A DNA stretch of 64,000 nucleotides, taken from the NCBI GenBank assembly GCA_036768485.1, contig JAVLUZ010000154.1, positions 26,807,035 to 26,871,034 on the forward strand, read 5' to 3'. Position numbers and translations under genes: made by a program. This stretch comes from Mermis nigrescens (lineage: Eukaryota; Nematoda; Enoplea; Mermithida; Mermithidae). The notes beneath the pieces are model-generated. The model was not told the DNA's origin. It saw only the letters and a list, made by a program, of their open reading frames with translations, and made no database searches. Positions 9,739-21,340 of this stretch are shown here, one piece after another (the first letter of the stretch is position 1; the number at the start of each line of letters is the position of its first letter).

Positions 9739-11409
9739 GGCCCTGCTATAGCTTCCCACCGCGCCGCGCAGCGCCCGTTGACAAATGTGCTGCTATGCTT
9801 CCAAACGCAGCACCGCGCGGCGCCGCGTGGAAGTATAGCAGCACCGCCCGCGGCGCCGCGTGGCAGATAAATTGAAGTTTGAACACTGTTCAAACTTTGC
9901 TCACGCGGTGGGACGCGGCGGCCTATATTTATCATTTATTTATGAGGGAAAGCTTGATTTTAGCATTTTTATGATGTACTGATGTTTATGCATAGGTGAA
10001 AGCGTGATATAATCGATTTTTAAGATGTCTGTGTGCAAAAATGTGTGTCTCTATTAGTGATGTAAAAGATCCAGATCCAGATAAAAATATTTTTTGAGCA
10101 GCAATTTGTATTGCTAAAAAGGAAGGCATAAAGCGCCCAAGCCCATGTGATTGGGGGTCTCGGGTAGCGGCACTAATATAACAGCCCCCAGAGGGGTCTG
10201 GGGCAGAGCCGAGGAAAATTGCATTTTAGAGCTTTTATATAAAAATGATATCAGTAAAAATTGTCCAAAAAGTAAAAGCTCACAAGTTTAGACTTTTGAG
10301 TCAACCAAAAGACAGTGTAGTCTGCTTTTTACAAAACGACATTAATCCAAATTACGAATGCAATTTTTCTATACATTGCTGCTAAAATTATAATCACTCA
10401 TGAATACTTATCGTGCTATTTGAAAGTTCCTTTCTGTCTCTTAGACATCAACAACAATTTTAATCAACAAATAATTCAAATTTAAATAAAATGTTGGTTA
10501 ATTTTAAACAAGGTAATGTTTTTTTATTTGGTCTCTTTCAATCTGTTTCGACGTCCTAAACATGACAAAAAAAATTCAAAATTTTCCCATTTTTAGGCAA
10601 AAAAGTCTCTCAAAGGTCAATTCTGATGATAATTTATGTGAAAAAACAACCTTTAATACATTTTTATCACTTAAGTTACTTTTCTGCAGAGCTTTAAAAA
10701 TTTTTCTAAAACCAAAAAATTATGGGGGGTCAGCGGCACTTTTTGGCCATTCTGAGGGGGGTAGCACGGAACTGGGGGTCAAAGGTCAAATCTTCCAGCA
10801 GACGCCCCACGTGCATGTAAGGCTAACCTAACTACATTAAATCGTAAAACAGAAAGAATACCATCGCTGAAAAATAACTTCCTGATCTGTTTAACCAGAT
10901 ATAACTTGACTAAACAGATCCAGATCCAGATAAAGATCAGGTTCTGATTTCTGGCAGATACAGATCCAGATCAGATAACCAGATCAGAAAATAACCAGAT
11001 CCAGATTATCTGGATCTGGATCTGGATCTGAATCTGGATAAAAAGATCAGATCCAGATGATCTTTTACATCATTAGTCTCTATGCCTTTCAAAACTTGTT
11101 TTCATGATGCTGAAACCGAAAATGAGTACAGTTTTTTATGTGCACAATCGTTGACCTATACCCTTTTCACTTGTTTTCTTGACACAGAATACAGTATACA
11201 GTTTACACATGTTTTACTTTTTGCTGTTTTACTGCAGTTACAACATCAATAAATTTTTTTCTGCCGCGCGGCGTCCGCGTGGAAGTATAGCAGCACAACT
11301 CCATGGCATGTGGTGCCAAGCGGCGCTCGCGCGGCACCGCGTGGCGCCGCGTTGGAAGCATAGCAGCTACTTCGCCATGCGGTGCCACGTGGCGAAGTAT
11401 AGCAGGGCC
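9739..11409. mobile_element. TTAA-flanked inverted-repeat element with G+C-rich arms
   Basis: GGCCCTGCTATAG at 9739 is mirrored by TATAGCAGGGCC ending at 11409, and both are bordered by TTAA (9735-9738 and 11410-11413), the piggyBac target duplication. The arms, 9739-9930 and 11265-11409, consist of words such as GCGGCGCCGCGTGG and GAAGTATAGCAGCACCG, unlike the A+T-rich surroundings. A hAT-like element (10055-11075) has inserted between the arms. No transposase is visible. piggyBac assignment is inference from TTAA and the TIR; the termini lack the usual CCC start. Confidence 0.7.
10055..11075. mobile_element. hAT-like element with GATCCA/GATCTG subterminal repeats
   Basis: Starts TAGTGATGTAAAAGATC and ends GATCTTTTACATCATTA, inverted repeats differing at one base. 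The flanking octamer GTCTCTAT is identical at 10047-10054 and 11076-11083. The right subterminal region (about 10905-11060) is a dense array of AGATCC / GGATCT hexamers that can fold on itself. Part of the same element recurs inverted at 38738-38945. The middle (10100-10830) has no recognisable protein. Confidence 0.92.
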
Positions 11410-11935
11410 TTAACTCAGGATATAGCCAGTGATCGGACCGAGGGTACTTTTGGACCCTCGGCCTCGGCCGAGGCCGAGGCGCCTTAAAATCCTTGCCTCG
11501 GCCGAGGCCGAGGCCGAGGCCGAGGGTAATGCCGAGGGTCAAGCTTATATACCTATACCCATAAATAGTGCTCTTAGAATATTTTGTGTGCACATGAGCT
11601 AGAGAATAATCGTAATATTGAAGACTTTATCGAATGTCATTTTCAATAATAGTAGATTAAATGTGTGAAGGATTTATTGAATAAAGTCAGCAGAATGAAA
11701 GCATACTTAATTTAACGAGTTGTCGTTGAAGACTTGGAAAAGTTAATAAAAAATATGGCTGAACAAGCACTTAAAAACTTATTACTATACATAAATAAGA
11801 AAACAGTGTCAAAGAAATAAACGAACAAACGAAATAAGCTAAGTAAAGACAGAACTGTAGCCATTGTTGTGCTCGCTTTTGCAGTAATGCATGTTTAAAC
11901 ACGCTTTTTCAGTCATCCAATTCTGGTGTGGTAGG

Positions 11936-12175
11936 CATACAAGGGCAGCAAAAAATTCTGGGGGGTGCAAGACTTTTTGAAAGTCAAAAAATGGCCTTAA
12001 AAATGGTGGTAGGGCAATAAAAACACCATTTTTCGACGTTTCTCATCAAGCACTATCCATTGGCATCAAAAAATTGCGAAAAAAACGAGAGAAACAATTT
12101 TCAAAAATTGAATTCTGGGGCGGGTATTTTGGTTTCTGGGGGTGCATAACCCCCAAACCCTCACGCCCATGTGTG
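11936..12175 (+). mobile_element. hAT-like MITE, family A (copy 2)
   Basis: Begins CATACAAGGGCAGCA and ends CACGCCCATGTGTG. The flanking octamer GTGGTAGG is perfect at 11928-11935 and 12176-12183. The core matches the other family A copies (AATGGCCTTAAAAATGGTGG, TTTCGACGTTTCTCATCA). Nested in the 11427-14251 element. Confidence 0.93.
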
Positions 12176-12400
12176 GTGGTAGGTAATATGACAGAAACTG
12201 CACTGTACTTTCCGATCATAGTTTCCCAAGGTCCAGAGTTGAGGGAAGGGTGAAATCCCAAAGATGGGGGACCAGTAAATTAAGTAGTGTCTTTGTATGA
12301 GCGAACAAATTTTTGTACAATTTTATATAAACATATTTTTAAACATAAACATTTTTACATACTGCCAGTGTGTGACGTGCAACCGGCATGCAGCCCTAAA

Positions 12401-12790
12401 CAGTGTTTTTTTGTGCAAGATACTTTTTTACATGTACAAAAATGGTATCCAAAAGTCTTTGAACATTTTGTACATGCAAATTTTTGTGCACTATTATAGT
12501 ATGGTACAGTAGCGATTCAGTGTGGTAAAACAGGGCTTTTCGACCTTCGGTAGCGTATCTTAGCTAATTCCTGGGTCTCTGAATATTTGACATTTTTTCC
12601 ATTCTAAATGCAAATTCTACTATTTTAAAGATATATAGGACAGACAATTACTGATGCGCCGAAAATTTTCAGGAATTTTACACCTTTTTACAGTTTTTGT
12701 CTCTCCAAAAATCTTTGTGCATGTACAAAAGACAGTCCTGAAAAGTCTCTGTACATTATGAAAAATCTCTGCCGAATACAAAAAACCGTG
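12401..12790. mobile_element. hAT-like MITE, CAGTGTTTTTTTGT family (copy 1)
   Basis: Left tip CAGTGTTTTTTTGTGC and right tip ATACAAAAAACCGTG are imperfect inverted repeats. The flanking octamers GCCCTAAA (12393-12400) and GTCCTAAA (12791-12798) match at seven of eight. The inside repeats TACATGTACAAAA words near both ends. A second copy lies at 31237-31595. Confidence 0.85.
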
Positions 12791-12798
12791 GTCCTAAA

Positions 12799-13960
12799 TG
12801 TGATAATTCGGCCTGGATATAGTTCATAAGATTATTTGGCGCGAAGCGCCGAAATTTTTATGAGCTTTTGATGAAATTTACACATAAAACTTGACTGAGA
12901 AAGCTAAAACAAGTTGTACTACGAAATCAGAAATATTACAGATATTGTAATATGCCAATTAAATCTTGTAATAAGCACTACTGTGCTTAGAAATCCAATG
13001 CAACATTTGGATAAATTAGTCAATTTTATCTTTGAACGGCTAAATGCGCTGAGTTATTAAATAGTACTTGTTTTGCATAAAATTTTTAAAAACAGTATAA
13101 ATGGATACAAAAGATATTTAAATCTGCATAAAGATGCCTAGATTACACAAAAATTGATTTTTGAGTGTTTAATGCCTTTGCTTCAATCTAAATACAGTAT
13201 ATTAGCGATATTTTGGCGCGAAGCGCCGAAAATTTTTTGAAATTTCCTAAAAAAATACTGAAAAACGATAAAATTAATATCACTTTGTCCAAGAAAGTAT
13301 TTTAACATTGTATAAAAATGGCTCCAAAAAATGCACGAGCCGTAATTGATTTTTGGCAAAACCTGCATTTATTGGCCATTGTTAGGTGCGTTTTTGCGAT
13401 TTTCGGCCGAAAATTCGTAATCATTTACGCCCTCTCCCATAAAAATGGCCGAAAGCCATACGTGTAACAGGAAGGGCTTTGAGGAATTCCCCACCCACCC
13501 AGGGTTGGACGTCCTCCCCTAACCCTTCCCTCCAACGTCAAAAATTTTGACCCACCCTCCCCATTTTTGGCGAAAATTTGCGCTTTGTTGGCTATTTCAG
13601 GTGCTTTTGCTATTTTTGACATAGAATTAGAGTCGCTAATCCCCCACCCGAAATTTCTAGCCGTTACAGGTATGTCGAGGAGCCCCTCCCAAAAATTTTG
13701 AGCTGTTACATGCATGTTTTATAATGACAGTTTGTCTATTTACTCTTGCTTACATTCAAAAATACAGTATCACTTCGGGAAATTCTAATAGTTAGCTGCA
13801 CTTTTGCCATAGTAAAAATTAGGGTCAAAAATATTCAAAAGGTTTTCACCAAAAATCGTCTGACAGTGACTCGAGTCTTGTACCCTGAGAGGGGGTAATA
13901 AACCTCCTCACGCCTCCCTTCGGGAATGTGTGCTTCCGATCCATGTAGCAAGCATGAGAA
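12799..13960. other. Interior of the 2.8-kb element, no gene seen
   Basis: A+T-rich with two exact hairpin words (12838-12850 and 13214-13226), each followed by GAAA(A)TTTT. Bases 13430-13700 are unusually rich in CCCACCC-type runs with several FTRxFG-like short frames; no protein family is recognisable there. Confidence 0.5.
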
Positions 13961-14259
13961 TTAAAACTTAGTCATCACATGAATAATAAATTGGCACTTT
14001 GCTGTATGTAACTTTGTATAACTGGGTACGCGACCAAAACTATAAGAAAAGTCTATAAGTAAAAAATAGCCTTTGTACTGCAGATGCATTCTAAATAGTT
14101 AATATTTAACGGACATATTAAACTTATTCAAATTTGATTTTAACCCTCGGCGCCTCGGCACTTTTCAGCTTCGCCCTCGGCGCCGAGGCCGAGGCTCCAA
14201 AAAACGCCGAGGCTTGCCGAGGCCGAGGCCGAGGCCTCGGTCCGATCACTGGATATAGC

Positions 14260-15139
14260 TACATTAAAGTGAGATATTTTACAGTTTACCAAAAATGTTC
14301 CGAATTTGGCCTGAAAACATATGTATCTGACATTTTCAAGGTCGCTGATTACGAAAAATAACTTTTACTGCACGGAAAAAAATTTTGTTTGAAAATTTTT
14401 CAATTTGAAAAAAACAATTTTTTGCACGTTCTTTCTGTCTAGATATGTGAAAGTTCAATTTTCTGCTTAAATGACGCTTAGGCTTAGGCTTAGTTTATCT
14501 GAGAAGGTGTTTTCGGCTGCTCAGGTCGAAGGTCGCTCCGCTTAGGTCGAGGTATAGATGCTTAGGTCAACGTATAGATGCTTAGGTCGATGTATAGATG
14601 CTCAGGTCGATGTATAGATGCTTAGGTCGACCCAAGTTGTGTACATGTTATTCTGCATTCCACTGTTTGAATCTTCGAATGGTTGGAACTTGAAGATAAT
14701 CCAAAAATGCTGTTTGAATCGTATTTAAGTAGAAATCTTGAACTGGATGTAAACAATGCTAAAAATAGTGAAATTAAAAAAATTTCTTAAAAATTGTGGG
14801 CAAAAAATTACAGAAAAAGAATTTTCTTTAATCTTGGTTTCCACGCAGTATAACTTAATGTTTTGTAATCTGTGACCTTGAAAATGGCAGAAAGATATTA
14901 ATTAGTAAAAATTGGAAACTTTTGATAAACTACTGAAATTCCTTAAAGTGGCTCAAAATGGTGAATGCCGAAGTATGATGTTTGAAGTACCCTAACTGTG
15001 TGAGTTTTGTATGGATTTGGTTGATTATTTTTTCCGCGTCTTTTAGTGACACAAAGTATCGTTTTTGCGCAATTGTATGGCAGTTCTGCCAGAATGGCGC
15101 AAAATCGGTTCACACCATATTCTTCAAAAACTCTGAATA
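14260..15139. repeat. AGGTCG array, copy 2 (partial), in noncoding sequence
   Basis: At 14480-14690 GGCTTAGGCTTAG introduces about five units of the 20-bp ATAGATGCTTAGGTCG repeat, then the start of the shared tail (GTTGTGTACATG...CTGTTTGAATCTT). The tail is lost after about 14690. The remainder to 15139 is A+T-rich with no gene. Confidence 0.75.
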
Positions 15140-16480
15140 TGATATTGGTAAACAATTTCTGGTGGCCCAAATGGAAATTCTATCTAAATCGGTCTGAAGT
15201 GTTTGATAATTGCTGGAAAAGATTGAATATTTTTAGGTCATCCGCTGAACATAAAAGTCGAACTTGACAAGTTATCAAAGATATCATTTATAAAAATCAA
15301 AAACAACGTAGGTCCAAGAATGGACCCTTGAATAACTCCACTTGTAACAGCGGCATAATCTGAAAAACACTGATTAAGGCGAACACACTGAATACGATTA
15401 GATAGAAAAGCTTTTAACCAATTAAACAGGTGTTGTTGAATACAATAACTAGTTAATTTAACAAGAAGTTTAGATATGTCGACTTTGTCAAAAGCTTTAG
15501 CAAAGTCTATATAAATAATATCAACGGTTTCTTTACATTCCAGTGATTTAACCCAAGAATGTTTACAATTCAATAGTTGCAATTTGCAAGATTTATGTTT
15601 TTGGAAACCATACTGAAAAGGTGATATTAGCTCATTAGTAGATAAATAAATTGATAGTTGAGTATTAATAATACTTTCCATTATCTTACAAGTTGAGCAA
15701 CATAAAGAAACAGGACGATAATTTTCAGTTAATGAGGGGTCACCCTTTTTAATTATAGGCACAACGTAAGCCTCCCTCCAAATGTCTGGGATATCACCTG
15801 ATAAAAAAGAAACAGTAAAAATACTGATAAGGGCTTTAAGAAGATAATAAGCTAATTTTTTAACAAAAAAGTTACTTAAACCATCAACGCTATCGAAGTC
15901 GAGTTATTCATCTTAGCAATCGCCCATGAGACATTATTTTCGTCAAAGATGATGTTTGAAATAGAAAAATCGCCCTGCTTCTGAAAAACAAAAGAATCGT
16001 TAACATCATCATTGGTAAATACGCAAGAGAAGTAATGATTGAACATATTAGTTTCACAATGAAGATCAGTTACTACATTATTGTTGGTGGAAGTAATAGG
16101 TGGAATGCTTCGAGAATTATTTAAGCGATTATTTACAAATCTAAAAAAGATTTCAGATCGTTATGTTGCAATAAATTACTTTCCTGTAAACAAAAATGAT
16201 TATGAATTTCTTTGCGTAACATTTTACAGTGATTATGATACCTTTGTTTGCATATAATTGTACGATATTTTTTGTATTTCTTCCATAAAAGCCGTTTTTG
16301 GCAAATAATTTTCTGTAAAACTTTAGGGTATGAAAATTTGGAAGGCTTTGCTTTGACTTTAGGAACAAAAGTAAAAATAAGAGGCCTTAAGACATTTAAA
16401 AATACATTATACATGTCGTTAACATTTAAACAAGTAGAAAAAAGATCAGGCCAAGAAATAGTAGAAAGAAAGCTACCAAT
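15140..16480 (-). pseudogene. CR1/Jockey-type LINE fragment with RT domain
   Basis: Read on the minus strand from 16414 down: a basic EN-RT linker (KRLLWKKYKKYRTIICKQRY), then from 15762 the RT fingers and palm with IIKKGDPSLTENYRPVSL, QYGFQKHKSC, IYIDFAKAFDKVD and GVIQGSILGPTLFLIFINDI. A one-base slip at about 15253 breaks the frame in the middle of the catalytic block, which then reads ADDLKIF in the next frame. LDRISIWATRNCLP continues the domain to about 15150. The endonuclease is missing and stops interrupt the linker at about 15900-16130. A dead, 5'-truncated copy. Confidence 0.85.
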
Positions 16481-16489
16481 ACTAAAGTA

Positions 16490-16985
16490 GTCTTAGGCTT
16501 AGGCTTAGTATATCTGAAAAGGTACTTTAAGCTGCATAGGTCGAGGTCGCTCCCGCTCAGGTCGATGTATATATAGATGCTTAGGTCGATGTATAGATGC
16601 TTAGATCGATGTATAGATGCTTAGGTCAATGTATAGATGCTTAGATCGATGTATGTATAGATGCTTAGGTCTATGTATAGATGCTTAGGTCTAGGTATAG
16701 ATGCTTAGGTCGATGTACAGATGCTAAGGTCGACGCAAATTGGGTATCTACATATGATTCTGCATTCAGCTGTTTGAATCTTTAAATAATTAGGTCGAGA
16801 AGATGCTTGCTTAGGTCGAGAAGAGGCTACTTAACCAAACCCGTAGCTTTTGTAATATTGAGCATAGATGGGTGAAATTTCTTATGCGCTTTCTTATAAC
16901 ATGTTCTAAGTACTGAGCGAAAAAGTCCGCTCTTCTGAACTCTATTTTTTAGTATTTTGAAAGTACCATATTCTTAAATTACTCC
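16490..16985 (+). repeat. AGGTCG tandem-array module, copy 3
   Basis: GGCTTAGGCTTAGTATATCT followed by about nine units of the 20-bp repeat (ATGTATAGATGCTTAGGTCG with AGGTCA and AGGTCT variants) at 16555-16735, then the same tail as copy 1 down to CCGCTCTTCTGAA and a final AAATTACTCC. Copies 1 and 3 are colinear over their whole length apart from unit number. Confidence 0.85.
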
Positions 16986-17423
16986 GTATTAATATAGTCA
17001 TATTATAAGGGTGTATGTGTGCAGTTGGTAGCATCTGACGAAACGAGAGAATGTTGCTGACTGTCAGATTCGGAACGTGGTTCTCTTTCTCTAAAGTTCA
17101 GAACCATAATAATAATAATAATATTTATTGGCTGTTACTTTAAATATTACAGTTTACGTACCCAATAATGTAAAACGTGCACGCAAACAGAAACATATGA
17201 GAGCAACATGGGAGTAGTCAATCTTATATATTCTTTAAGATCTGATGCATGACACTTGGTTACTGGTACATACAAAAAAATAAAAATCGGATGAAATTGA
17301 AGAGCTAAATAAACAAAAAATTCGCGAAACTTGTCAAATAAATGAAAAAAAGAAAAATGTATTGGTAAGTAAAGCCAAGGCGTACAGGCAGTGCACTTAC
17401 ATATGCCCCTTAAGAAATTCTAA

Positions 17424-20365
17424 TTAATTAAGTTTCTTAACCATAACCCTAAACTGTTTCAAATTTCTGCAGTCAACAATACATTGTGGCAATGTGTTCC
17501 AAATTCTAGCCACCCTGTTTGCAAAATCGTTCTTTCTACAATCCAAATGAGATTTTCTAATATACAACTTTATGTCGTTATTTGACCTAGTACCCCTGTT
17601 TGGTGCAGATTCGAAAAAATCTGAGACAGAAAACAACTGTCCCTTAATTATCCTAAAAGCAACAGTAAGGTCAAAATAGATACGCCATGTTTTGAGTCTT
17701 TCAAGATGTAACAAATTCAATCGTTCGCTATAAGACAAATTCCTGCTGTTGATGCCGCCAAAGTATTCGTTTTGTAAATTTATGTTGAACATTTTCAATT
17801 TGGTTGATGCCTTTTATCAGGTAAGGATTCCAAACCACTGTGCTATACTCTAGTATTGGTCTTACATCAACTTTAAATGCTTTCACCATCAAATCAATAT
17901 TTCTGAAAATAAAAGTTCTCTGTATCAAAGAAGCTACTCTGGAAGCTTTGGATGCAATATTCACACAATGAATGCTCCTAAATCCTTGATAGAAGCTCTG
18001 CATCAGCTAAATCTTTTAAGAAAAGGTTATAGATGTTTTTAGGGTTGCCATATCCCAAATACAAGGTTGCACATTTGTCATAACTTATTTGCAGTTGCCA
18101 TTTTTCGGTTCACCCATGCAATGAATCTAGGTCTGCTTGTTATGATCTGAAATCACGTGAAAAATTGAATATTTTTAAATCATCAGCAAACAGCATGATA
18201 TTGCTATGCTTGATACTATCAACCAGGTCGTTAATGAAAAGCAAAATAATGTAGGCCCTGGCAGGCACACTACTTTGGGGAACACCACTAATTACCAAAA
18301 TAGGGGCTGAAAGAAAACTATTTATTTTCACATTTCGTGACCTACCCATTAAAAAAGCTTTAACCCAGTTGAGCAAAGTACCCGAGATACCTGAAGATTC
18401 TAATTTCAATATTAGTTTTGAATGAACAACGGAATCAAATGCCTTACAAAAATCATTATAAACCACGTCCATTGGAAGATGATTGTCCACATGTTTTTGC
18501 TCTTTAAAAGCTGAGATGTACAGGATTTGTGCTTCCAAAATCCAAATTGTTGCTGATTTATTAAATCACTCTTGTTAAAATAGTCCAGAATGGCGTTATT
18601 GATTATTGATTCCATAACTTTACACAAAACACAACATAGAGATATTGGCCTATAGTTTTCAACTGAGTGTAGATCGCCTTTTTTAAAAATTGGAATTACT
18701 AAAGCTTCTAACCACAAACGTGGAAGCATACCAGAATGACATGATACCTCAAAAATAATTGAAAGGGGTTCAACTAAAGCAACTCGAATTTGTTTCAAAA
18801 AATAAGCTGACAGCCCATCGGGACCAGCTGAGTGAGTGAGCTTTATCTTATTTAAAACTGCAGCAACTGTGCTATGTTCAAATTTAACAATAGGCCGATC
18901 GCTCTACCTCAATTGAATCGATATTTAATGGTAGAATGCCATTATCAATAGTAAAAACTGAACCAAAAAATTCATTGAGAGCGATAGCTTTTCCGGTATC
19001 ATTAGAAAAAGCCTGACCGTTTGATTCAAGATCAGGCACAGATTGTTTGAATTTTAACCTCACTTTAACAATATTGTGCAAATTTTTCATTGGTGAACCT
19101 TTTTTAACAGCTCATTTTTTTCACAACTGTAAAAATCCCAGGCACAGATTGTTTGAATTTTAACCTCACTTTAACAATATTGTGCAAATTTTTCATTGGT
19201 GAACCTTTTTTAACAGCTCATTTTCTTCACAACTGTAAAAATCCGCTATTGCATTCTCAACAGACTTTAACCATTTTGTACTGATCTGACAATTCCGGAT
19301 TTTTCTTCAAAAGTCGCCAAACCCTTCTCTTTTTGCCTTTGCAAGTTCAAAATATACTTTGCAAATTTTTTACGCTTTTTCGGTAGGGACAAACTCAATG
19401 GAACGTGAGCTTTGATCGTTGCGTTCAAAATGCCTAAAAAATATCATAAAAATCATCAATATTAGTACAGGTTGTAAAAGTATCAGGCCAGCTAATAATA
19501 GACAGATCGTGCAAAATAGAAACATAATCAGCTTTTTTTAAATTAAAGTTTTTTATTTGAGAATCTGTTTCGAATTTGTTTGGAATAAGAATATCAAAAG
19601 TTAGTGAATCATGATCGCTAGTAGAAAATGGTTCAACATTTTTTACATTGAATATGCATGACTTGTAGGAACAGATAATCAAGTTCAATATATTGTTACC
19701 TGAAGCGGGGAGACGTGTAAACAGTGTCTTAGAATCATGCAATAAGGTGCAGGTGGAGATGACTGTAAGAAATACAGTTTTCAGGAAGAACAAACCTTTT
19801 ATTCCACCTGATTTCGGGAAAATTAAAATCACCCAAGGCCACTATTATTCTAGAAGTATTTCAAGACCACTTTAAATACTTCACTAACTGTTGATCTACA
19901 TCATCGTTTTTTCTTGGAGATCTATAGCATAAGATAAACCTGTATTTTGACCCCAATATAGTAATATCGCAAGTAATCGTTTCTTGCAAAGGAAACTCAT
20001 CAAGAATGTTTACATTTTTTATGGGCAAATTTTTTTTCAATATTATGGCGACACCTCCACCAGTCTTGTTTTTTCAATCATAGCAAATCAAACTGTATTC
20101 AAAGTTTAAAAGAAGCAGATAATTTGCAATTAAATAAGTGAGCCATGTTTCTGTAATAAAAAATCAAGTCATAATTTGACTGGTTTGAAAGAAAATGGAG
20201 TTGGCCGAGTTTATTGCATAAACTTTTTGCGTTAAATAGAATACATTTCAACGTTTTGCAAACAGGAGTGATTGTAGCAGACTCTGATTTGTACTGAGAA
20301 TGTCCAAAAAATCTGGATTTTTGTTGTGTTTCAATCGGTTTCTTAATCAGCTTGTTGTTCCACAA
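17424..20365 (-). pseudogene. LINE ORF2: endonuclease plus reverse transcriptase
   Basis: Visible in order: EN start (LKCILFNAKSLCNKLGQLHF at about 20250), the EN GDFNFPE-type site readable in a shifted frame at about 19825, then RT with VIPIFKKGDLHSVENYRPI (about 18695), QQFGFWKHKSC, YNDFCKAFDSV (about 18455), GVPQSSVP (about 18280) and the catalytic LFADDLKIF (about 18175). Next come KAFKVDVRPILEYSTVVWNP and ERLNLLHLERLKTWRIYFDL, then a C-terminus ending at 17424. The normal GxxQGS turn has become GVPQSS. At least five frame breaks separate these blocks. It would copy LINE RNA at a nicked target if intact. Confidence 0.85.
19034..19245. repeat. 106-bp tandem duplication inside the LINE
   Basis: Bases 19034-19139 and 19140-19245 are two nearly identical head-to-tail copies (AGGCACAGATTGTTTG...AACTGTAAAAATCC); the only clear difference is TTTTTTTC versus TTTTCTTC near the end. 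106 is not a multiple of three, so the duplication also shifts the ORF2 frame. Confidence 0.92.
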
Positions 20366-20400
20366 TTTTATAAGGGGCGCATGTCCCTATGTCAACAGGT

Positions 20401-21317
20401 TAATTAGCGAAAACACAATTTTACAGTCATTTTTCGAACAATGCATTTTTTATTGTAATCGATAAAGTGTTCAGAATTTGCGAAATTTTCAAGTTTACTC
20501 TCAACTGACACCCTTCTTGTTATTGGTGATACAGTCAGATCTGGTCTAGTCTTCAAATCGCAATATTTTTTGTCCGATCGTTTGACGACTTTGTTAATGA
20601 ATGTTGTAAACAATAGTTTCACCTTTGACATCGCACAGATCACCTTCAAGAACTGCGGGCATTTGCCACCTGTGTCAGCTGGACCATTGCGGAAGATGTA
20701 CTGCACGTCGGACGGTCATACAGGCTCAACATCTTTGTCAATTTCCATGCATAGTAGATCACAAACAGCTGCAAGGTCGTCATTTGAATCAGGCAAACCA
20801 AACAAGATGGCGTTGTTACATTTAAGATGGGTTTTGATCACATCCTCAACAGCATCATTAAAGTTTCTCGTGTCGCTAGGTGGGAGTGTGGCTGGAAACT
20901 TCTGGAAAGGACGGCGCAAGGTAGGCATTGGATTTGATTGGGTGAACACGTTGTCGGCGCCAGAATCAAGTGCTGCCATTTGTACTTTAAAGCGGGCTTT
21001 AATATCTATAAGTCATTTCTCCAAAGTGTCCGAATGTTTATCTATTTTAATAAACCGCCTAACTTTTGGCAAACATTTAGCACATAAAAGGGTTGGTTGA
21101 TTTTGGACAAAGCGTCGTAATTTGGTTGGTCGATATTCAGACACTTGATGTGTCCCCACCAATCGCAATAGTCGCAACAGAGGGCACAGGAATTGTTTCC
21201 TAAAATGTCCTTGCACGTAAGACATCGTGTCTGATGATCAAGCGCCATTGAATCGGTAGATGGTGAATTGGTCAAACTGGTCGATGACTTTTTCCCGTTG
21301 CATTTTGAAGGTGACAT
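20401..21317 (-). pseudogene. LINE ORF1 with PHD-like zinc finger
   Basis: Starts at an ATG (21317) with a Ser/Thr-rich leader, then CLTCKDIL...CALCCDYCDWWGHIKC: paired Cys with CDYC-x4-H-x2-C spacing, a PHD-type finger as found in ORF1 of many CR1-group LINEs. A frameshift follows near 21050, then LCAKCLPKVRRFIKI in another frame, a middle segment (20979-20716, NAILFGLPDSNDDLAAVC) and a C-terminal segment (20706-20404). ORF1 proteins bind element RNA. The broken frames make this a pseudogene. Confidence 0.8.
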
Positions 21318-21340
21318 TTGTAATTTATTTGTTCAATAAT

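Larger units (their letters stand above)
11427..14251. mobile_element. 2.8-kb hAT-like element with (CGAGGC)n ends
   Basis: Left tip CAGTGATCGGACCGAGG and right tip CCTCGGTCCGATCACTG are perfect inverted repeats. The octamer GATATAGC flanks both sides (11419-11426 and 14252-14259). Just inside each end lie runs of GGCCGAGGCCGAGGC (11458-11535 and 14146-14240). The interior holds a family A MITE (11936-12175), another hAT-like element (12401-12790) and two exact copies of the GGCGCGAAGCGCC hairpin (12838, 13214). No transposase ORF. Confidence 0.93.
17104..21340 (-). mobile_element. Near-full-length decayed CR1/Jockey-type LINE
   Basis: On the minus strand the order is ORF1 with a PHD-like finger (21317 to about 20401), ORF2 endonuclease (20365 to about 19434), linker, RT (18798 to 18140), C-terminal region (18003 to 17424), 3' UTR and an (ATT)n tail (AATAATAATAATAATA at 17106 on the plus strand). 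At about 4.2 kb it has close to the length of a complete element. Both ORFs are interrupted by stops and frameshifts and one 106-bp tandem duplication, so it cannot move. Confidence 0.9.

Noticed and set aside
9648..9935. Ala/Arg-rich ORFs at the G+C-rich arm
   Set aside because: Caused by GCGGCGCCGCG repeats in a transposon arm.
11246..11593. 115-residue minus-strand ORF rich in Gly/Leu and Pro/Arg
   Set aside because: It spans the boundary of two transposons and reads through the CGAGGC array.
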